Source of the DNA: Bradyrhizobium archetypum
GTDB taxonomy: Bacteria > Pseudomonadota > Alphaproteobacteria > Rhizobiales > Xanthobacteraceae
Direction of reading: 5' to 3'
NCBI RefSeq assembly: GCF_013114835.1
Contig: NZ_JAAVLW010000001.1
Coordinates: 1-64,000, forward strand
DNA: 64,000 nucleotides
Part shown: one piece after another, positions 9,674 through 19,788 of the stretch
Layout: the number at the start of each line of letters is the position of its first letter
How positions within the stretch are numbered: position 1 is the stretch's first letter
The notes under the pieces: generated by a model
What the model saw: the letters and a program-made list of their open reading frames with translations, nothing else
What the model was told of the DNA's origin: nothing
Databases searched by the model: none
Made by a program: the position numbers and the translations under genes

Positions 9674-9863
9674 GCCTGCTCCGTGTGAACGGTGTAAAAG
9701 AGAGACTCGAACCAAAGGAGCGTATGAATAGCCAGCTCATCATGTACTCCTCCAATGTTGGGTGCCTAACGCTCTCCCACGTCTTAGCGACAGCGTAGCA
9801 TACAAAGATTAAGTGGCACCCGGTTGCGCCGGCGAAAATGATGGGGCTAGAAGAGCCCTATGT

Positions 9864-10547
9864 CTATCGTTGATCAATCTCGCTCCTCAACTCCTCGCCG
9901 GTTATCCAAATAAGCCAATCGTCGTCCACAATGTGGTATGCTACCAGCTGCAATATCGACCCACCGGGTTCACAATGTGTATATCCGTTTTGCGCAACAA
10001 CGCCCTTATCAACTCGCCAGCGCGGCACAAGTCCACATACGAAGTCAGGAGCCCACATTGCAAACGACACGCCGCGTGCTATTCCCGATATGATCTTGGG
10101 TATGCCCTGTCCTCTAAAGTCTCTGCGCACCCAAAGATCCCCGTGATAAGCTACTTTCCCGGTTATCTTCTTCGCGCTTGGTGCTATGCAAGTACAACGG
10201 TCCTGAGGATGCGCATGCACAGTTGGGTCGGCGTAAAACGCTTTCAGCGAATGAAGATGTTCTGCAAAGTTGCTGTGCGAAAGGTCATAAAGTCGAGCAG
10301 CCTCTAGAAGCGCAACCTCGTCATACTTATCGACGCCTATGATCCAATATCCGTCGCCGGATTTAATTGGCGAGCGATCTGGCCGGAAATTTGGATATGT
10401 CGGCCCCTTTGTTGGAGTGGCGCCCGTGATCGAGACGTACTCATGAAAATCGAATCCTATCGAAAGCTTGATGCCTTTTTGAGCGGCGGCGCCATCATAT
10501 ACCCGAAGGAAACGTGAGACTTGCAACGGATTGACCACGCCTGTCAT
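9864..10547 (-). CDS. GNAT-fold protein, putative N-acetyltransferase
   Basis: This 227-residue protein is not recognised as a named enzyme. Residues about 125-170 (KVAYHGDLWVRRDFRGQGIPKIISGIARGVSFAMW) fit GNAT motif A, with R-x-x-G-x-G/A for acetyl-CoA pyrophosphate binding. The N-terminal 110 residues have no clear motif. The substrate is unknown; its position between an oxidoreductase and a diaminobutyrate-type aminotransferase invites comparison with EctA-EctB pairs, but the protein is not recognisably EctA. Confidence 0.6.
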   Translation of the reverse strand: MTGVVNPLQVSRFLRVYDGAAAQKGIKLSIGFDFHEYVSITGATPTKGPTYPNFRPDRSPIKSGDGYWIIGVDKYDEVALLEAARLYDLSHSNFAEHLHSLKAFYADPTVHAHPQDRCTCIAPSAKKITGKVAYHGDLWVRRDFRGQGIPKIISGIARGVSFAMWAPDFVCGLVPRWRVDKGVVAQNGYTHCEPGGSILQLVAYHIVDDDWLIWITGEELRSEIDQR

Positions 10548-10834
10548 TGCTATACCTTGGTCCTGTGGTGACGAGCTGCGTTCTCGCTATACGGCGCATT
10601 ACTAACTGACGGTACATCATTAACAACGGATCGTTTGGCAATGCCACGTTTCGAATGTCGCCGTTTCAACTCTCAGCGGCCTAGGCTGCGCAAAATCCTC
10701 CATCGGACGATCAGCTGAGCAATTTCGGCCAGCTCCGCCGATTACCCGATACTCTCCCCGCGCGGTCACGCGATCCTCCCCCGACTCTCATCTCGTCTGG
10801 CTGAATGCTGGAGGTCGAGTCACTAGGACCCGGC

Positions 10835-12082
10835 CTATCTCACTGTTTCGGCCAAAGCTTCCTCGAATATCTCAAGCCCTTGGTTCAGTGTCTGAACGTC
10901 GATCGTCAGCGCAGGCAAGAATTTTACGACCTGATCAACAGGCCCGCATCGCTCAACAATCAATCCCTTCTCAAAGGCCTTCCGAGTCGTAGCCTCTGCA
11001 ACTTCAGTCGTGCGGCAGTCAAACCCCAACACCATGCCCCTCCCTCGAACAGCAAAACTATTTTCGTACTCGGAGGCGATGGCCTCAAGTCGGCGCCGCA
11101 TAAGTTCTCCTATGCTTTGAACCCCCTGCGAGAACGTCCTGCTACGCCAATAAAGATTTATAGCTGCGGTTGCAGATACAAGTGCAAGGTTGTTTCCTCG
11201 AAACGTGCCCGTGTGTTCTCCTGGCCGCCAAGCGTCGAGCCCCTCTTTGATCAATAGCATTGATAATGGCAGACCGTACCCGCTTAGCGATTTCGACAAT
11301 ACGACAATGTCTGGCGACAAAGCTGCGAACTCGAAGCTAAAGAATTCACCCGTGCGACCACAGCCCATCTGGATATCGTCAACGATGAAAAGCGCGCCAA
11401 CATCCTTTGCTGTCGCCTGAATTGATTGCAGCCACTCCTTGCTAGCTACGTTTATACCGCCTTCCCCCTGCACAGTTTCGACGAGAATGGCAGCTGGACG
11501 ATCGATGCCGCTGCCCTCGTCCATTAATACCGTTCGCAGATAGTCAGCCGTATCAACAACCTGCTCAAGATAGCCATCAAAGGGCATGAAAGTTGCGCCT
11601 GATAGAGAAACGCCGCTGGCTGTGCGATAAAAGCGGTTACCGCTCGCGGCAATCGCTCCTAAACTCATGCCATGATATCCATGCGTAAATGAAATGATGT
11701 TTTGACGTCCTGTGACTTTGCGTGAGAGCTTTAAAGCTGCCTCAACAGCATTAGCACCTGTTGGCCCCGTGAATTGGAACCGGTACTGCATATCCCGCTC
11801 CCGAAGTATGACAGAGCTGAAAGTCTGCATAAATTCGAGCTTTGCAGGAGTGGCCATGTCAAGCCCGTGGACTACGGCATCCGATGCTAGATACTCAGTA
11901 ATAGCTTCTTTGATCCGGTGGTTGTTGTGGCCATAGTTAAGCGCTCCAGCACCGGAGAGGAAGTCAATGAGTTTCCGACCATCCTCCGTTAGCATAATGG
12001 AGCCGCGCGCTCGACTAAGAATGGCCGGAAACGAACGTGAGTACGAACGGACATTTGATTCTAGGATTTCGAAAGCCTGCAT
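10835..12082 (-). CDS. Class III aminotransferase, diaminobutyrate--2-oxoglutarate type (EctB-like)
   Basis: The family transfers the amino group of glutamate to aspartate semialdehyde, giving 2,4-diaminobutyrate, a precursor of ectoine, siderophores and peptides. From the ATG at 12082 the protein is 415 residues, near the usual 420-430: MQAFEILESNVRSYSRSFPAI, FLSGAGALNYGHNN, FTGPTGANAVEAALKLSRK, FTHGYHGMSLGA, VETVQGEGGINVAS, the PLP-phosphate/Asp region FIVDDIQMGCGRTGEFFSFE and the PLP lysine in VVLSKSLSGYGLPLS. The frame is open upstream to 12238, and ATGs at 12112 and 12118 are alternatives. No ectoine synthase (EctC) is in the window, so diaminobutyrate may feed another product, for example the NRPS at 48038. 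Confidence 0.85.
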   Translation of the reverse strand: MQAFEILESNVRSYSRSFPAILSRARGSIMLTEDGRKLIDFLSGAGALNYGHNNHRIKEAITEYLASDAVVHGLDMATPAKLEFMQTFSSVILRERDMQYRFQFTGPTGANAVEAALKLSRKVTGRQNIISFTHGYHGMSLGAIAASGNRFYRTASGVSLSGATFMPFDGYLEQVVDTADYLRTVLMDEGSGIDRPAAILVETVQGEGGINVASKEWLQSIQATAKDVGALFIVDDIQMGCGRTGEFFSFEFAALSPDIVVLSKSLSGYGLPLSMLLIKEGLDAWRPGEHTGTFRGNNLALVSATAAINLYWRSRTFSQGVQSIGELMRRRLEAIASEYENSFAVRGRGMVLGFDCRTTEVAEATTRKAFEKGLIVERCGPVDQVVKFLPALTIDVQTLNQGLEIFEEALAETVR

Positions 12083-12239
12083 ACTATGTGACTCACCAAT
12101 CGATCCACCCATGGCCATTCCTTCGCAAGTATGAGACTCAATGAGCACGCTCGCTTCTGTCAAATTGCCCGAGCTGTGGACGTAGCGATCTCGGTGGGAC
12201 CCATGTTGCACGACGCGTGTCTCCCAAAATGGCTGCACT

Positions 12240-12912
12240 AACGTACCTGAGAACCGGGCAAAACGAACCTATTAATGCTAGTAGTCTTTCAGAATTTTGT
12301 ATGTACCCTGCCCTGTAGGCCGCGTGTCAACCCCTGGGCGGCGACACTGCGATAGTTGCCGCGGCTGTTCTTCTTGTCTGACAAGCCCGAAGAAGCGCTC
12401 GACCCGGTTGAGTCATGAAGAACTGAGCGGCGCTAGGTGCACGAGCCAAGGCGACCTTTAGCCACCGCTTGCCCTTGTCGTGATAATCTTCTTCATGGCG
12501 TTACTTTTCTTCTCGTGGCTTCGATACCCCGAGCTTAAGAGCTCAAGGCGAGCAACGCCGCTCCTCCTATTTCAACGGCCGACGGGACATTCCCCAGGCA
12601 GACACTTACTTCGCTAGAATCTTTAATCTTTGGGATCTGGGCGAATTCCGATATCCCTTGTCAGGTTAAGCGAGGTCAACGGGGGCAACCGAATCGCCGT
12701 TGTTCACGACTACGAGAATTGATTGACAGCTCGTCGCCCCGGACGTCTAGTCCGCGTTTTAGAAGAAGCCCCGACAAAAGCATTTCCCAATACAACTCTT
12801 TGACAATCTTCAAGGTTTGCGAGCAGAGCCACTTCATCGAGCGTCCGGCATTCATCGACTCCAGGGTAGCGTGGCCGTCTGCTGCAGATCGCGCAATGTC
12901 CATCTGGCGTGA
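12240..12912. other. Gap with an IS630-type transposase scrap
   Basis: Between about 12470 and 12310 the minus strand reads WLVHLAPLSSS(stop)LNRVERFFGLVRQ, close to the WLNQVERFF block preceding the last catalytic residue in IS630-family transposases, followed by no further match. The remaining bases to 12912 hold only short ORFs without recognisable similarity. Confidence 0.4.
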
Positions 12913-14397
12913 TCAAAGATGTTGGGATACACCGCAGCGCTCGCCTGCAATAGGATCGTCCCGCGCAGTCCTTTGTTGGTTCTGAAGAGCAAGCCTATTT
13001 ACGAGCAGGTGGAAACGCAGGACGAGGAGCCCCGCATAGACGGTCACTCCGATTGATAAGCCAATCCAGATACCAATGGCACCAAGGCCGATCTTCAATC
13101 CAAGCACGTAGCTAAAGGAAAGGCCGATCAGCCCTAGAGCGGCCCCGGCAAACAGAAGCGGCACCCGCGTGTCCTTAAGTCCGCGCAAACTGCCCGCCGC
13201 AATGACTTGCACGGCATCACTGATAAAGTAGCTCGCGCCGACCGAAAGGAGCTTTGCGGCTAGTCCGATCGTCGCGTCGGTGTCGCGGACCGATTTGTCC
13301 AGAAACAACTCGGCAATCTCAAAACGCGCGGCGATTACCCCAAGTGTTAGCATCGCGACGATCACGATACCGAGCAGCATCGCGGCTAGACCTGCCCTCT
13401 TGATGCCGGGACCGTCGTTGCGGCCGACCGCATGGCCAACGCGCACGGCCGCCGCCATGCTGATGCCGAAAGAGATCATGAACAGGGTCGCTGAGACCTG
13501 AAGCGCGATTTGATGAGCGGCAAGCGTGATGGTGCCGATCAGGCCCGCAAAGAGCGCTGCGACCGACACTAGTCCGTACCCGATCAATGAGGCGATTGAG
13601 ATCGGCGCCCCGATTACGATCAACTGCCGCATTCGGAGCCAATCAAAGCGCCAGAGATGTGCAAGCACGTGGTAATCGCGAAAAGGGGGACGCATTGTGG
13701 CGAACCACAAACCGGCCAAAAAAGTCCCACAATTCACTAGGGTGGTCGCGACACCTGCCCCGAACAGCTCCAGCCGGGGCAGGCCGAGCTTCCCATAGAT
13801 CAGCAGATAAGCCAGCAGGGCGTTGACGGGGACGGCCGCGAGCGTGATCCACAAAACCGGCTCCGGTCGGTTGACCGCGCCCATGAAACTACGGATGGCC
13901 TGAAAGCATAGCGCGGGCGCCACGCCCGCGGTCAGTCCGAACAGATATTGCTGGGCGAGGCGCGCCGCATCCGGAGCCTGGCCGAGACCGAGTAGCAATT
14001 GCTCGCCCCGCAGCGCAACCGCCATGATCGGGAGCGACAGCACCAGCGCCGCCCACAGCCCCATGCGCAGCGAACGCCGTACGAGGGATAGATTATTTGC
14101 CCCAAACGCCTGCGCCGTCAATGGTGCGATCGGCGCCAGCAGACCGACGCCGAAGATGAAACTAACGAGATAGACCCTAACGGCCAGTGCTGCCGCGGCA
14201 AACGCCTCAATGCCGATGCGCCCGATGAAGGCAAGATCGGTCGTCATCATCGCGACCTGCGCAACCTGGGTCAGCACCATCGGAAACGCGAGTTTCGCGG
14301 TTTCGCCGAGCTCGACAGCGAGCTGATGGCCGATCGCCCGTCTCGTCATTTCGTGTCGCGAAGCCGATACCGATTCTGTTTCGCCCATATTTTGCAT
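12913..14397 (-). CDS. MATE-family multidrug/metabolite exporter (NorM-like)
   Basis: This about 494-residue inner-membrane protein has two MatE repeats and about twelve hydrophobic helices. Family marks are LAFPMVLTQVAQVAMMTTDLAFIGRIG in helix 1, AFGANNLSLVRRSLRMG, and the second-repeat AHQIALQVSATLFMISFGISMAAAVRVGHAVGRND. It would expel a cationic drug or metabolite by Na+ or H+ antiport. ATGs at 14397, 14388 and 14349 are all plausible and none has a strong ribosome site. A TauD-like dioxygenase gene lies upstream on the same strand, and the same MATE/TauD pairing recurs near 54498-56250. Confidence 0.9.
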   Translation of the reverse strand: MQNMGETESVSASRHEMTRRAIGHQLAVELGETAKLAFPMVLTQVAQVAMMTTDLAFIGRIGIEAFAAAALAVRVYLVSFIFGVGLLAPIAPLTAQAFGANNLSLVRRSLRMGLWAALVLSLPIMAVALRGEQLLLGLGQAPDAARLAQQYLFGLTAGVAPALCFQAIRSFMGAVNRPEPVLWITLAAVPVNALLAYLLIYGKLGLPRLELFGAGVATTLVNCGTFLAGLWFATMRPPFRDYHVLAHLWRFDWLRMRQLIVIGAPISIASLIGYGLVSVAALFAGLIGTITLAAHQIALQVSATLFMISFGISMAAAVRVGHAVGRNDGPGIKRAGLAAMLLGIVIVAMLTLGVIAARFEIAELFLDKSVRDTDATIGLAAKLLSVGASYFISDAVQVIAAGSLRGLKDTRVPLLFAGAALGLIGLSFSYVLGLKIGLGAIGIWIGLSIGVTVYAGLLVLRFHLLVNRLALQNQQRTARDDPIAGERCGVSQHL

Positions 14398-15024
14398 GGA
14401 AATCAAGCTGCCCGGCTGCTTCGGCGACAAACGATCTCTTGTTTCACCGCGAGATCTCCGCTCTGAATTCGCGATGACCCGCAAATGCATACGCTGGATT
14501 GAATAGCGATAATCTCATATGCCCTCGCTGCGACTCCGTGATCATGCGATGCTGGATGACATCTCCTCTTCAAGGCTCGTGCCACCTTTGAGAGCTCGAC
14601 TTATATGGGCTGTCGGCTCAAGCGGACGCGTCGTGGCCGGACAGCATGTCGCAAATCCGACGGTCGGTATCGGAGGCGCTTGAGCCAAGGCGAAATCATC
14701 GCTCTCGTTCGCATTGCTATCGGGCCGGCCTATCGGGTGCAGTTCCATCCGGAATACGTCCTCGAGAAGGACAGACACAGCTTGGACTTATTGCAACCTA
14801 GCACACGCTCGCTGGGCGTGAGGACGACCTGCCCCGCCCCTTGGTAAGAGCCTGTTCCAAGGGCGTAGGCTACGGCTGGGTGGACAAGAATGGCCGCAAC
14901 GACGAAGGCCCGATCGCCTTGCCACGCGCGGCCAGTCTGATCTGCAGATACTGTGAGCAGCCAGCGCGCACGTAGGCGGAGCAGCGCCTGCATCGGCCGG
15001 ATCTCCGTGAAATTTGCGACCGCG
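14398..15024. other. Gap with a possible class I amidotransferase-like scrap
   Basis: On the plus strand near 14730-14780 the frame reads YRVQFHPEYVLEKDR, which resembles the HPE end of peptidase C26/glutamine amidotransferases. No cysteine-containing nucleophile elbow is visible upstream, so at best it is a degraded end of such a gene. The rest shows no recognisable gene. Confidence 0.3.
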
Positions 15025-15945
15025 CTAGACGACCTTTGCGGGCGGCTGCTTCGTCAGCTTGGCACGCGATATACTGCATCGGCCGTCGACGCCGACGGGC
15101 ACCTCGCCATCGATAGCCGCGCGACGAACGACGCGATCCTGGTCGCCGTAATCGTTGCTCGCACGATGCATCGTGGCGCGGTTGTCCCACATAACGACGT
15201 CGCCTTGCTTCCAGTTCCAGCGCACGGTGTTTTCCGGCGCGGTAATATGAGATTCGAATAGATCGAATAACCTTTGGCCGTCATATTTCGGGATATCAAC
15301 AAAATGTGTCACATAAGCGCCGAGCACCAGCGCGCGCTCGCCGGTCTCGGGATGGACACGCACTACTGGATGCTCGGTCTCGTACTTAGCTCTGGCGTTG
15401 AGCTCGTCATAACGCTTCCTATCGGCTTCGCTGGGGCGGACGGTGACGGCGAAGTCGAACGCCATGCTGTGGACAGCCCAAAGGTCATCGGCAAGCCGTT
15501 GCAGCGGCGGGGGCAGGTCGAGATATGCGGCCGCGGTGTTTGACCACACTGTGTCACCGCCGACTGGTGGGATCACAACGCCTCGCAGCACCGAAATCTT
15601 GGGATAGCTATCCATGCAGGACCAATCGATGTGCCAATAGTCAGCCCTGACACCTCCGCGTGCAATCTCAAAGATCGCCGTCGTTCCCTCGGCAGCACCT
15701 AGCGGCGGCGGCGCAAGATTTCCGAAACGAAGAGCAAAGCCCTCCTGCTCGGAGTCGTCGAGATGACCCTGGTCGCGGAAGAAGATGACCTTATGCTCAA
15801 GCAGCAGACCATTTATCGCAGCGATCGTCTGGTCCGGCAAATCGCCCGACAGCTTGACATTCCTGATTTCAGCGCCGATGCGCGCCGCGCGTTTGATGAC
15901 ATCGGCACGCGGAATGACATTATCGATCAACGCCTTTTCGCTCAT
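15025..15945 (-). CDS. TauD/TfdA-family Fe(II)/2-oxoglutarate dioxygenase
   Basis: This 306-residue enzyme should oxidise a small molecule using O2 and 2-oxoglutarate. The facial triad is complete: H105 and D107 in YWHIDWS and H260 in ATMHRAS, followed by arginines (about 271-275) in the position that binds the co-substrate. The ATG at 15945 is preceded by GGAGG at the right distance, so this start is well supported over the longer open frame to 16128. Family members act on taurine, 2,4-D, or amino-acid-derived intermediates in natural-product pathways; the substrate cannot be named. A degraded close relative lies at 55900-56250. Confidence 0.88.
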   Translation of the reverse strand: MSEKALIDNVIPRADVIKRAARIGAEIRNVKLSGDLPDQTIAAINGLLLEHKVIFFRDQGHLDDSEQEGFALRFGNLAPPPLGAAEGTTAIFEIARGGVRADYWHIDWSCMDSYPKISVLRGVVIPPVGGDTVWSNTAAAYLDLPPPLQRLADDLWAVHSMAFDFAVTVRPSEADRKRYDELNARAKYETEHPVVRVHPETGERALVLGAYVTHFVDIPKYDGQRLFDLFESHITAPENTVRWNWKQGDVVMWDNRATMHRASNDYGDQDRVVRRAAIDGEVPVGVDGRCSISRAKLTKQPPAKVV

Positions 15946-16799
15946 GGTATATCCTCCAAGGTTACGATTTCTCCACCAGACCAAGCCATTCAGCCGCGAC
16001 AGATCCTTCGGTGAGCTTCTCACGATCGCCGAGGCTGTCTCGTTTGGTCCAAGCGAGTTTGAAGCGCAGCGAGCGGAACGGTAGGTAACATTGCTGGCTT
16101 TCATGACGTGATCCCCAGCAAGGGCCATGCCAGCCGCGAAGACCGCGCCTCAAGGCGTTCATTACCCAAGGAAATGGCTCATGTTTCCAGCGACAGCACA
16201 GCCTCGCGCGTTGGTTTGTCTTCCAGCCTTGAGCACGATCATCGGCGTGACCGTATCACCTCACACATCGGCGTGAGAGCCTCTATCCTCGAGGGCGGTG
16301 CGCGCGAACCCGCCGTCGATTCCCGGCGGAGCGTTTTAGTTCGGGCGCGTACTAGGCAAGGCTGATGGCCGGAACAAGACAGCCATTGTCGGGCTTCAAT
16401 CAGCCGCACCAGTCCGGGAACAGGTGGTGCGCGGCGAGCCGCCACGGTGCAATCGAGAGCCGGCTGCTGATTTCGCGCGACTCGCGCCGGTGCCGGCGCC
16501 AACACGGCTGATGGTTGTGCTATCTCTGACGGCGGTGCAGCGGGGCGATCAAACACCGGCAGAGGACTGCTGGCTAGTCAGACGAACGAAAGCGCCGAAC
16601 AGCACGACAAATTGCGGAGGCGCAGCGGCCGAGGGTCTTGGGAGCTCGGGAAGGGCAGACCGTCCGCTCCGCGGTTGCAGGAAGTCCTACGCGCGCGCCT
16701 CGTGCAGCTATGTTCCGATCGAATCCGACTTTTCGGCTGGAGACGTACTCCGTCGCAGACGGTTTTTGCTCGTATTGCGGTAGTCCCATCTGCTAGACT
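15946..16799. other. Gap without a recognised gene
   Basis: Several overlapping ORFs are open on both strands, as expected for GC-rich DNA, but none gives a recognisable family motif. It probably represents eroded coding DNA between the dioxygenase gene and the CoA-metabolism remnants. Confidence 0.35.
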
Positions 16800-17575
16800 T
16801 GGCGCGATACGCCTTTTTAGTGCTGCAGGAGATATCTGGGCCAGCGAGGCTAGGGCGTTTTGCAGAGCAAGTGTTTTAAGGTCGTGTTCACCGCCAGATA
16901 CTCGCGCTGGTGGGCCATCGCCTTTCAGCGAGACGCCAAGGCCGCGCTGCATCGTCTGCTTTGACGCGCGGATCGATGTTGGCGAGTTCTTGCAAATCAC
17001 TTCGGCCCAGAGCTCCGCGGCTCCAGTGCTTCGCCCGCTACGGTACCACCTCATTTACAAAGCCGAGCTAGTATCCTTTGTACGCCGAGACTTGCTGGGC
17101 GGTCCGGATCATGCCAATGGCGTGCTTCGGGCCGACTTGTCGCGGCAGACGGAGTAGGCCATACCTAAGCGCTGCCAGTCCGATGCGCCGCTCGTGCGGC
17201 GCACAAGTCGCATTCTCAGAGGCGATGATAGGTCGCAGGCGAGCGAAAACTCAAACCCGCCGTCCAAGGCGACGTCATCGACGGCGCCAATGATCCGCTT
17301 GACGCATTCGAAGCGCGAGGTGCCCGGCAAAGGCGCCCTTGTCGTTCCAACTTCGTTTTCCTCCGGCGACCTGCCCTTGTCGTTGCCGGCGCAAAACGCC
17401 TTGTCGCCGTGCCCGTGACGATCGCGCTCCATTGCTTGGTTCGGCAGAGAAATCGTCGAACACCGTGTTGAGCTCGAAATCCGCCTCGATAGGCAGCGCG
17501 TTGTACACCTGCGGACCGCGACGGCGTGACGGAGATGCGGCTTTGCACTCTCTTTCGAAAATCTCAGATCCATGT
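16800..17575 (-). pseudogene. Enoyl-CoA hydratase/isomerase (crotonase) remnant
   Basis: Minus-strand frames contain in order FNMDLRFSKE-like N-terminal sequence, AFCAGNDKG (crotonase oxyanion-hole region), CVKRIIGAVDDVALDGGFEFSLACDL (the second oxyanion-hole block, normally GxxxGGGxEL) and WAEVICKNSPTSIRASKQTMQRGL from the C-terminal part. They lie in different frames with several stops, so the gene is dead. The catalytic-acid region between these blocks is poorly preserved. With the acyl-CoA synthetase remnant upstream on the same strand it suggests a lost acyl-CoA catabolic operon. Confidence 0.65.
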
Positions 17576-17799
17576 TGACTACCTTGCGTTTTCTGTGGCA
17601 CCTCGACTTAGCCCGGTCCATGACCTCGAAATCCGCGAACCGCATCAGCGCGCTGTCGCACCCATGTCGCAGATCTCCTGCACCACGCAGGGCCGGGGAC
17701 TCCACCTCTCGAATGCTTAATACCGACCTTCGCTCCATACTGCACGAGCTCGATGTCGATCCCCCGGCCGGCGTCGATGACGAAATGTACCACTTCTTC

Positions 17800-17970
17800 G
17801 CAGCATCGCCAGACTCCTCTGAGGGTCGTTTTGGTGATTAAGCCGTCAACCGCGGTTAGCCAAACGCCGATGGCGGCGAAGATGACCGGGTTGATGTCGA
17901 TCTCGTCGGCTAGATCGGTGCAGAGAGTGCCAGACCTGAGGATACAGTACGGCCCACGCCATCCAAGTTC
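17800..17970 (-). pseudogene. ADP-forming acyl-CoA synthetase C-terminal remnant
   Basis: The minus-strand segment DLADEIDINPVIFAAIGVWLTAVDGLI matches the conserved ATP-grasp C-terminal end (EIDINPL...AVDALI) of acetyl-/acyl-CoA synthetases. Nothing else of the roughly 700-residue protein is identifiable. It lies immediately upstream of the crotonase remnant. Confidence 0.45.
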
Positions 17971-18449
17971 ACTGCTCAGCAGTAAATTGACCCAATGGAC
18001 CAAGAAGAGACATACACAGCGCAGTAATTGTCGTCGGCCCATTGTTTTTGGCTAACGTCTTACTCTCGACAGCCTAGCATCTTTGAACCGGTTCGCGTGC
18101 CCTGCCGAGGAATTCGAGTGCAATCATTCACCTCATATCGCAAGTTCGTGGGTGGATTGATTGTAAATTTTGCGGTAAAGTCCTTGCGATAATTGCACGC
18201 GACGGTACGAGAAATGTCAGACATCCTTGCAACTGAAGTAATCGCTTCTGCCATATTTGCACTCTCTCGCGTGCAATGCCGGATCTATATGCGACAGTGC
18301 TTCACACCGATTCCTGTTACCTAGCGTAATAATCATCGCACTAACGGCAGGAATGGTTGGCACCCGGCGGCGCACGCGAAGCGCGACCTCAAGCCAGCGC
18401 ATCAGCAGAGTCCCCGATGCCTGCGTAGATTTCATCTAGTCTTACTGCG
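17971..18449. other. Gap without a recognised gene
   Basis: Only short ORFs are present; none is recognisable. A 12-base string CTAGTCTTACTG occurs at its right end (about 18436) and again near 21027 beside the group II intron scrap, possibly marking a common boundary. Confidence 0.3.
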
Positions 18450-19230
18450 TCATAATTTTCGAGGCCTACTTCGACTTGAGATCAGTCTGACGCAACAAGG
18501 GCATCGAGATAGTGTGGACACGAGAGCCGCGTTCAATCTTCTCCGAACGGTGGCAATTGAATTTGGAACGTGCCGTTCAGGCCGCAATGGCGGATCCCCG
18601 CGGTCGATAAGTTCCGGGAATTGCAGCTTCCTTGAACAGCTTGGTGGAGGCTGTTTCTGAGGGGGAATCGTTTCTCGCTCGGAGACCAGAAATCCGTAGG
18701 CGGCAATGCACAGTGTTGCGTGGTGGTGGAAGCCACGCCAGCTTCGCCCCTCAAAGTGACCAAGGCCAACTTCCTGTTTGAGTTCATGGTAGTCGCGCTC
18801 AATGCGCCAGCGCAGCTTGGCAATATCGACGAGATGGCGGAAGCCAATGTTCGCCGGAAGCGTTGACAACCAATATTTGGTCGGCGCCTCCTCGCCCGCC
18901 GGCCAGTCGATCAGTAGCCATTCCTCCGGCCGGCTTTCGGCGAGCCAGTAATCGCGATGTGCCGGACGGACGCGCACACGGGCAAAGCGCGAGGACAACC
19001 GTTGCGTCGTACCCTCACGCCACGCGATCTTGTGCCAGGCATGCGCTGGCAGTCCGATCGCAAGCTTCTTGGCCGAAATCGGTCGGTGCTTGCTATCACG
19101 CCGCAACAACTTTGGAGGTCGCCCATTCCCCGACCACTTCTTCAGCGGCCGCGGCCCAGTTCCAGAGGCCATACCGACGTTTGTGGGTGAATGCTGGCCA
19201 CATAGCTCAGGCCAAGTGCGGTAATATTCC
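18450..19230 (-). pseudogene. IS701-family transposase, truncated at its N-terminus
   Basis: The open frame contains the C-terminal half of an IS701-type DDE transposase: AKKLAIGLPAHAWHKIAWREGT, YWLAESRPEEWLLIDWP, YWLSTLPANIGFRHLVDIAKLRWRIERDYHELKQEVGLGHFEGRSWRGFHHHATLCIAAYGFLVSE. The stretch around RWRIERDYHELKQE carries the last catalytic glutamate. The first catalytic residues are missing because the gene runs into an oppositely oriented IS5-family piece near 19230. The C-terminus after ETIPP is frameshifted. Confidence 0.8.
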
Positions 19231-19239
19231 CACGCAGAG

Positions 19240-19651
19240 CGGTGTCGGTATGACGGCCACACGCTCGGCGACGTCATCGAAGCCACCGAGAAGCTCACCG
19301 GCTGCGGGATCGAACGCGCCTATGTCGATAAGGGCTATCGCGGCCACACAACCGCCAATCCCCCGACGCGTCTTCATCTCCGGCCAGAAGCGCGGGGTCT
19401 TCGGTGTGATCAAACGCGAGCTCCGCCGCCGATCCGCCATCGAGCCCGTGATCGGCCACGTGAAGACCGACAGCCATCTCGGCCGCTGTCACCTCAAAGG
19501 CCGCGACGGTGATGCTGCCAACGTCGTCCTCTCCGCCGTCGGCCACAACCTCCGCCTCGTCCTCGCCTGGTTGAGGATGCTGTTGCGCCTAATCCTGATC
19601 GCCCTCTGGCGCCGGCTCACCGTCCAAACCGCGATCAAACAGGCTTCTTAA
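19240..19651 (+). pseudogene. IS5-family transposase C-terminal fragment
   Basis: The frames read YDGHTLGDVIEATEKLTGCGIERAYVDKGYRGH, then after one shift near 19365 RVFISGQKRGVFGVIKRELRRRSAIEPVIGHVKTDSHLGRCHLKGRDGDAANVVLSAVGHNLRL. DKGYRG holds the second catalytic Asp, and SAIEPVIGHVK the catalytic Glu. The N-terminal half is gone; the fragment abuts the IS701 piece. Confidence 0.75.
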
Positions 19652-19722
19652 CGAACGACGACTTAATCTTCGACTCCCAAGGACAAGTCTAACCACGCTT
19701 AGTAGATTGATAGTGTCTCCCC

Positions 19723-19750
19723 AAAAAAAGGCCACTCCGAAGGAGTGGCC
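19723..19750 (-). terminator. Rho-independent terminator of the alanine dehydrogenase gene
   Basis: On the plus strand seven A (19723-19729) precede GGCCACTCC (19730-19738), loop GAA, and GGAGTGGCC (19742-19750). Read on the minus strand this is a perfect 9-base-pair GC-rich stem followed by a T tract, starting 39 bases past the alanine dehydrogenase stop codon. Confidence 0.9.
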
Positions 19751-19788
19751 CAAGTCAGGGAGGAAACGCCCTCAACGGGGCTCTGGGA

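Noticed and set aside
9802..9817. Possible sigma-54 promoter (TGGCACCCGGTTGC)
   Set aside because: The spacing between the two elements is one base too short for RpoN binding.
14605..14847. Possible glutamine amidotransferase gene because of VQFHPEYV
   Set aside because: No nucleophile cysteine region or other domain parts are present; treated only as a doubtful scrap.
16612..17157. 181-codon plus-strand ORF
   Set aside because: It is antisense to the crotonase remnant, whose minus-strand pieces give recognisable family motifs.
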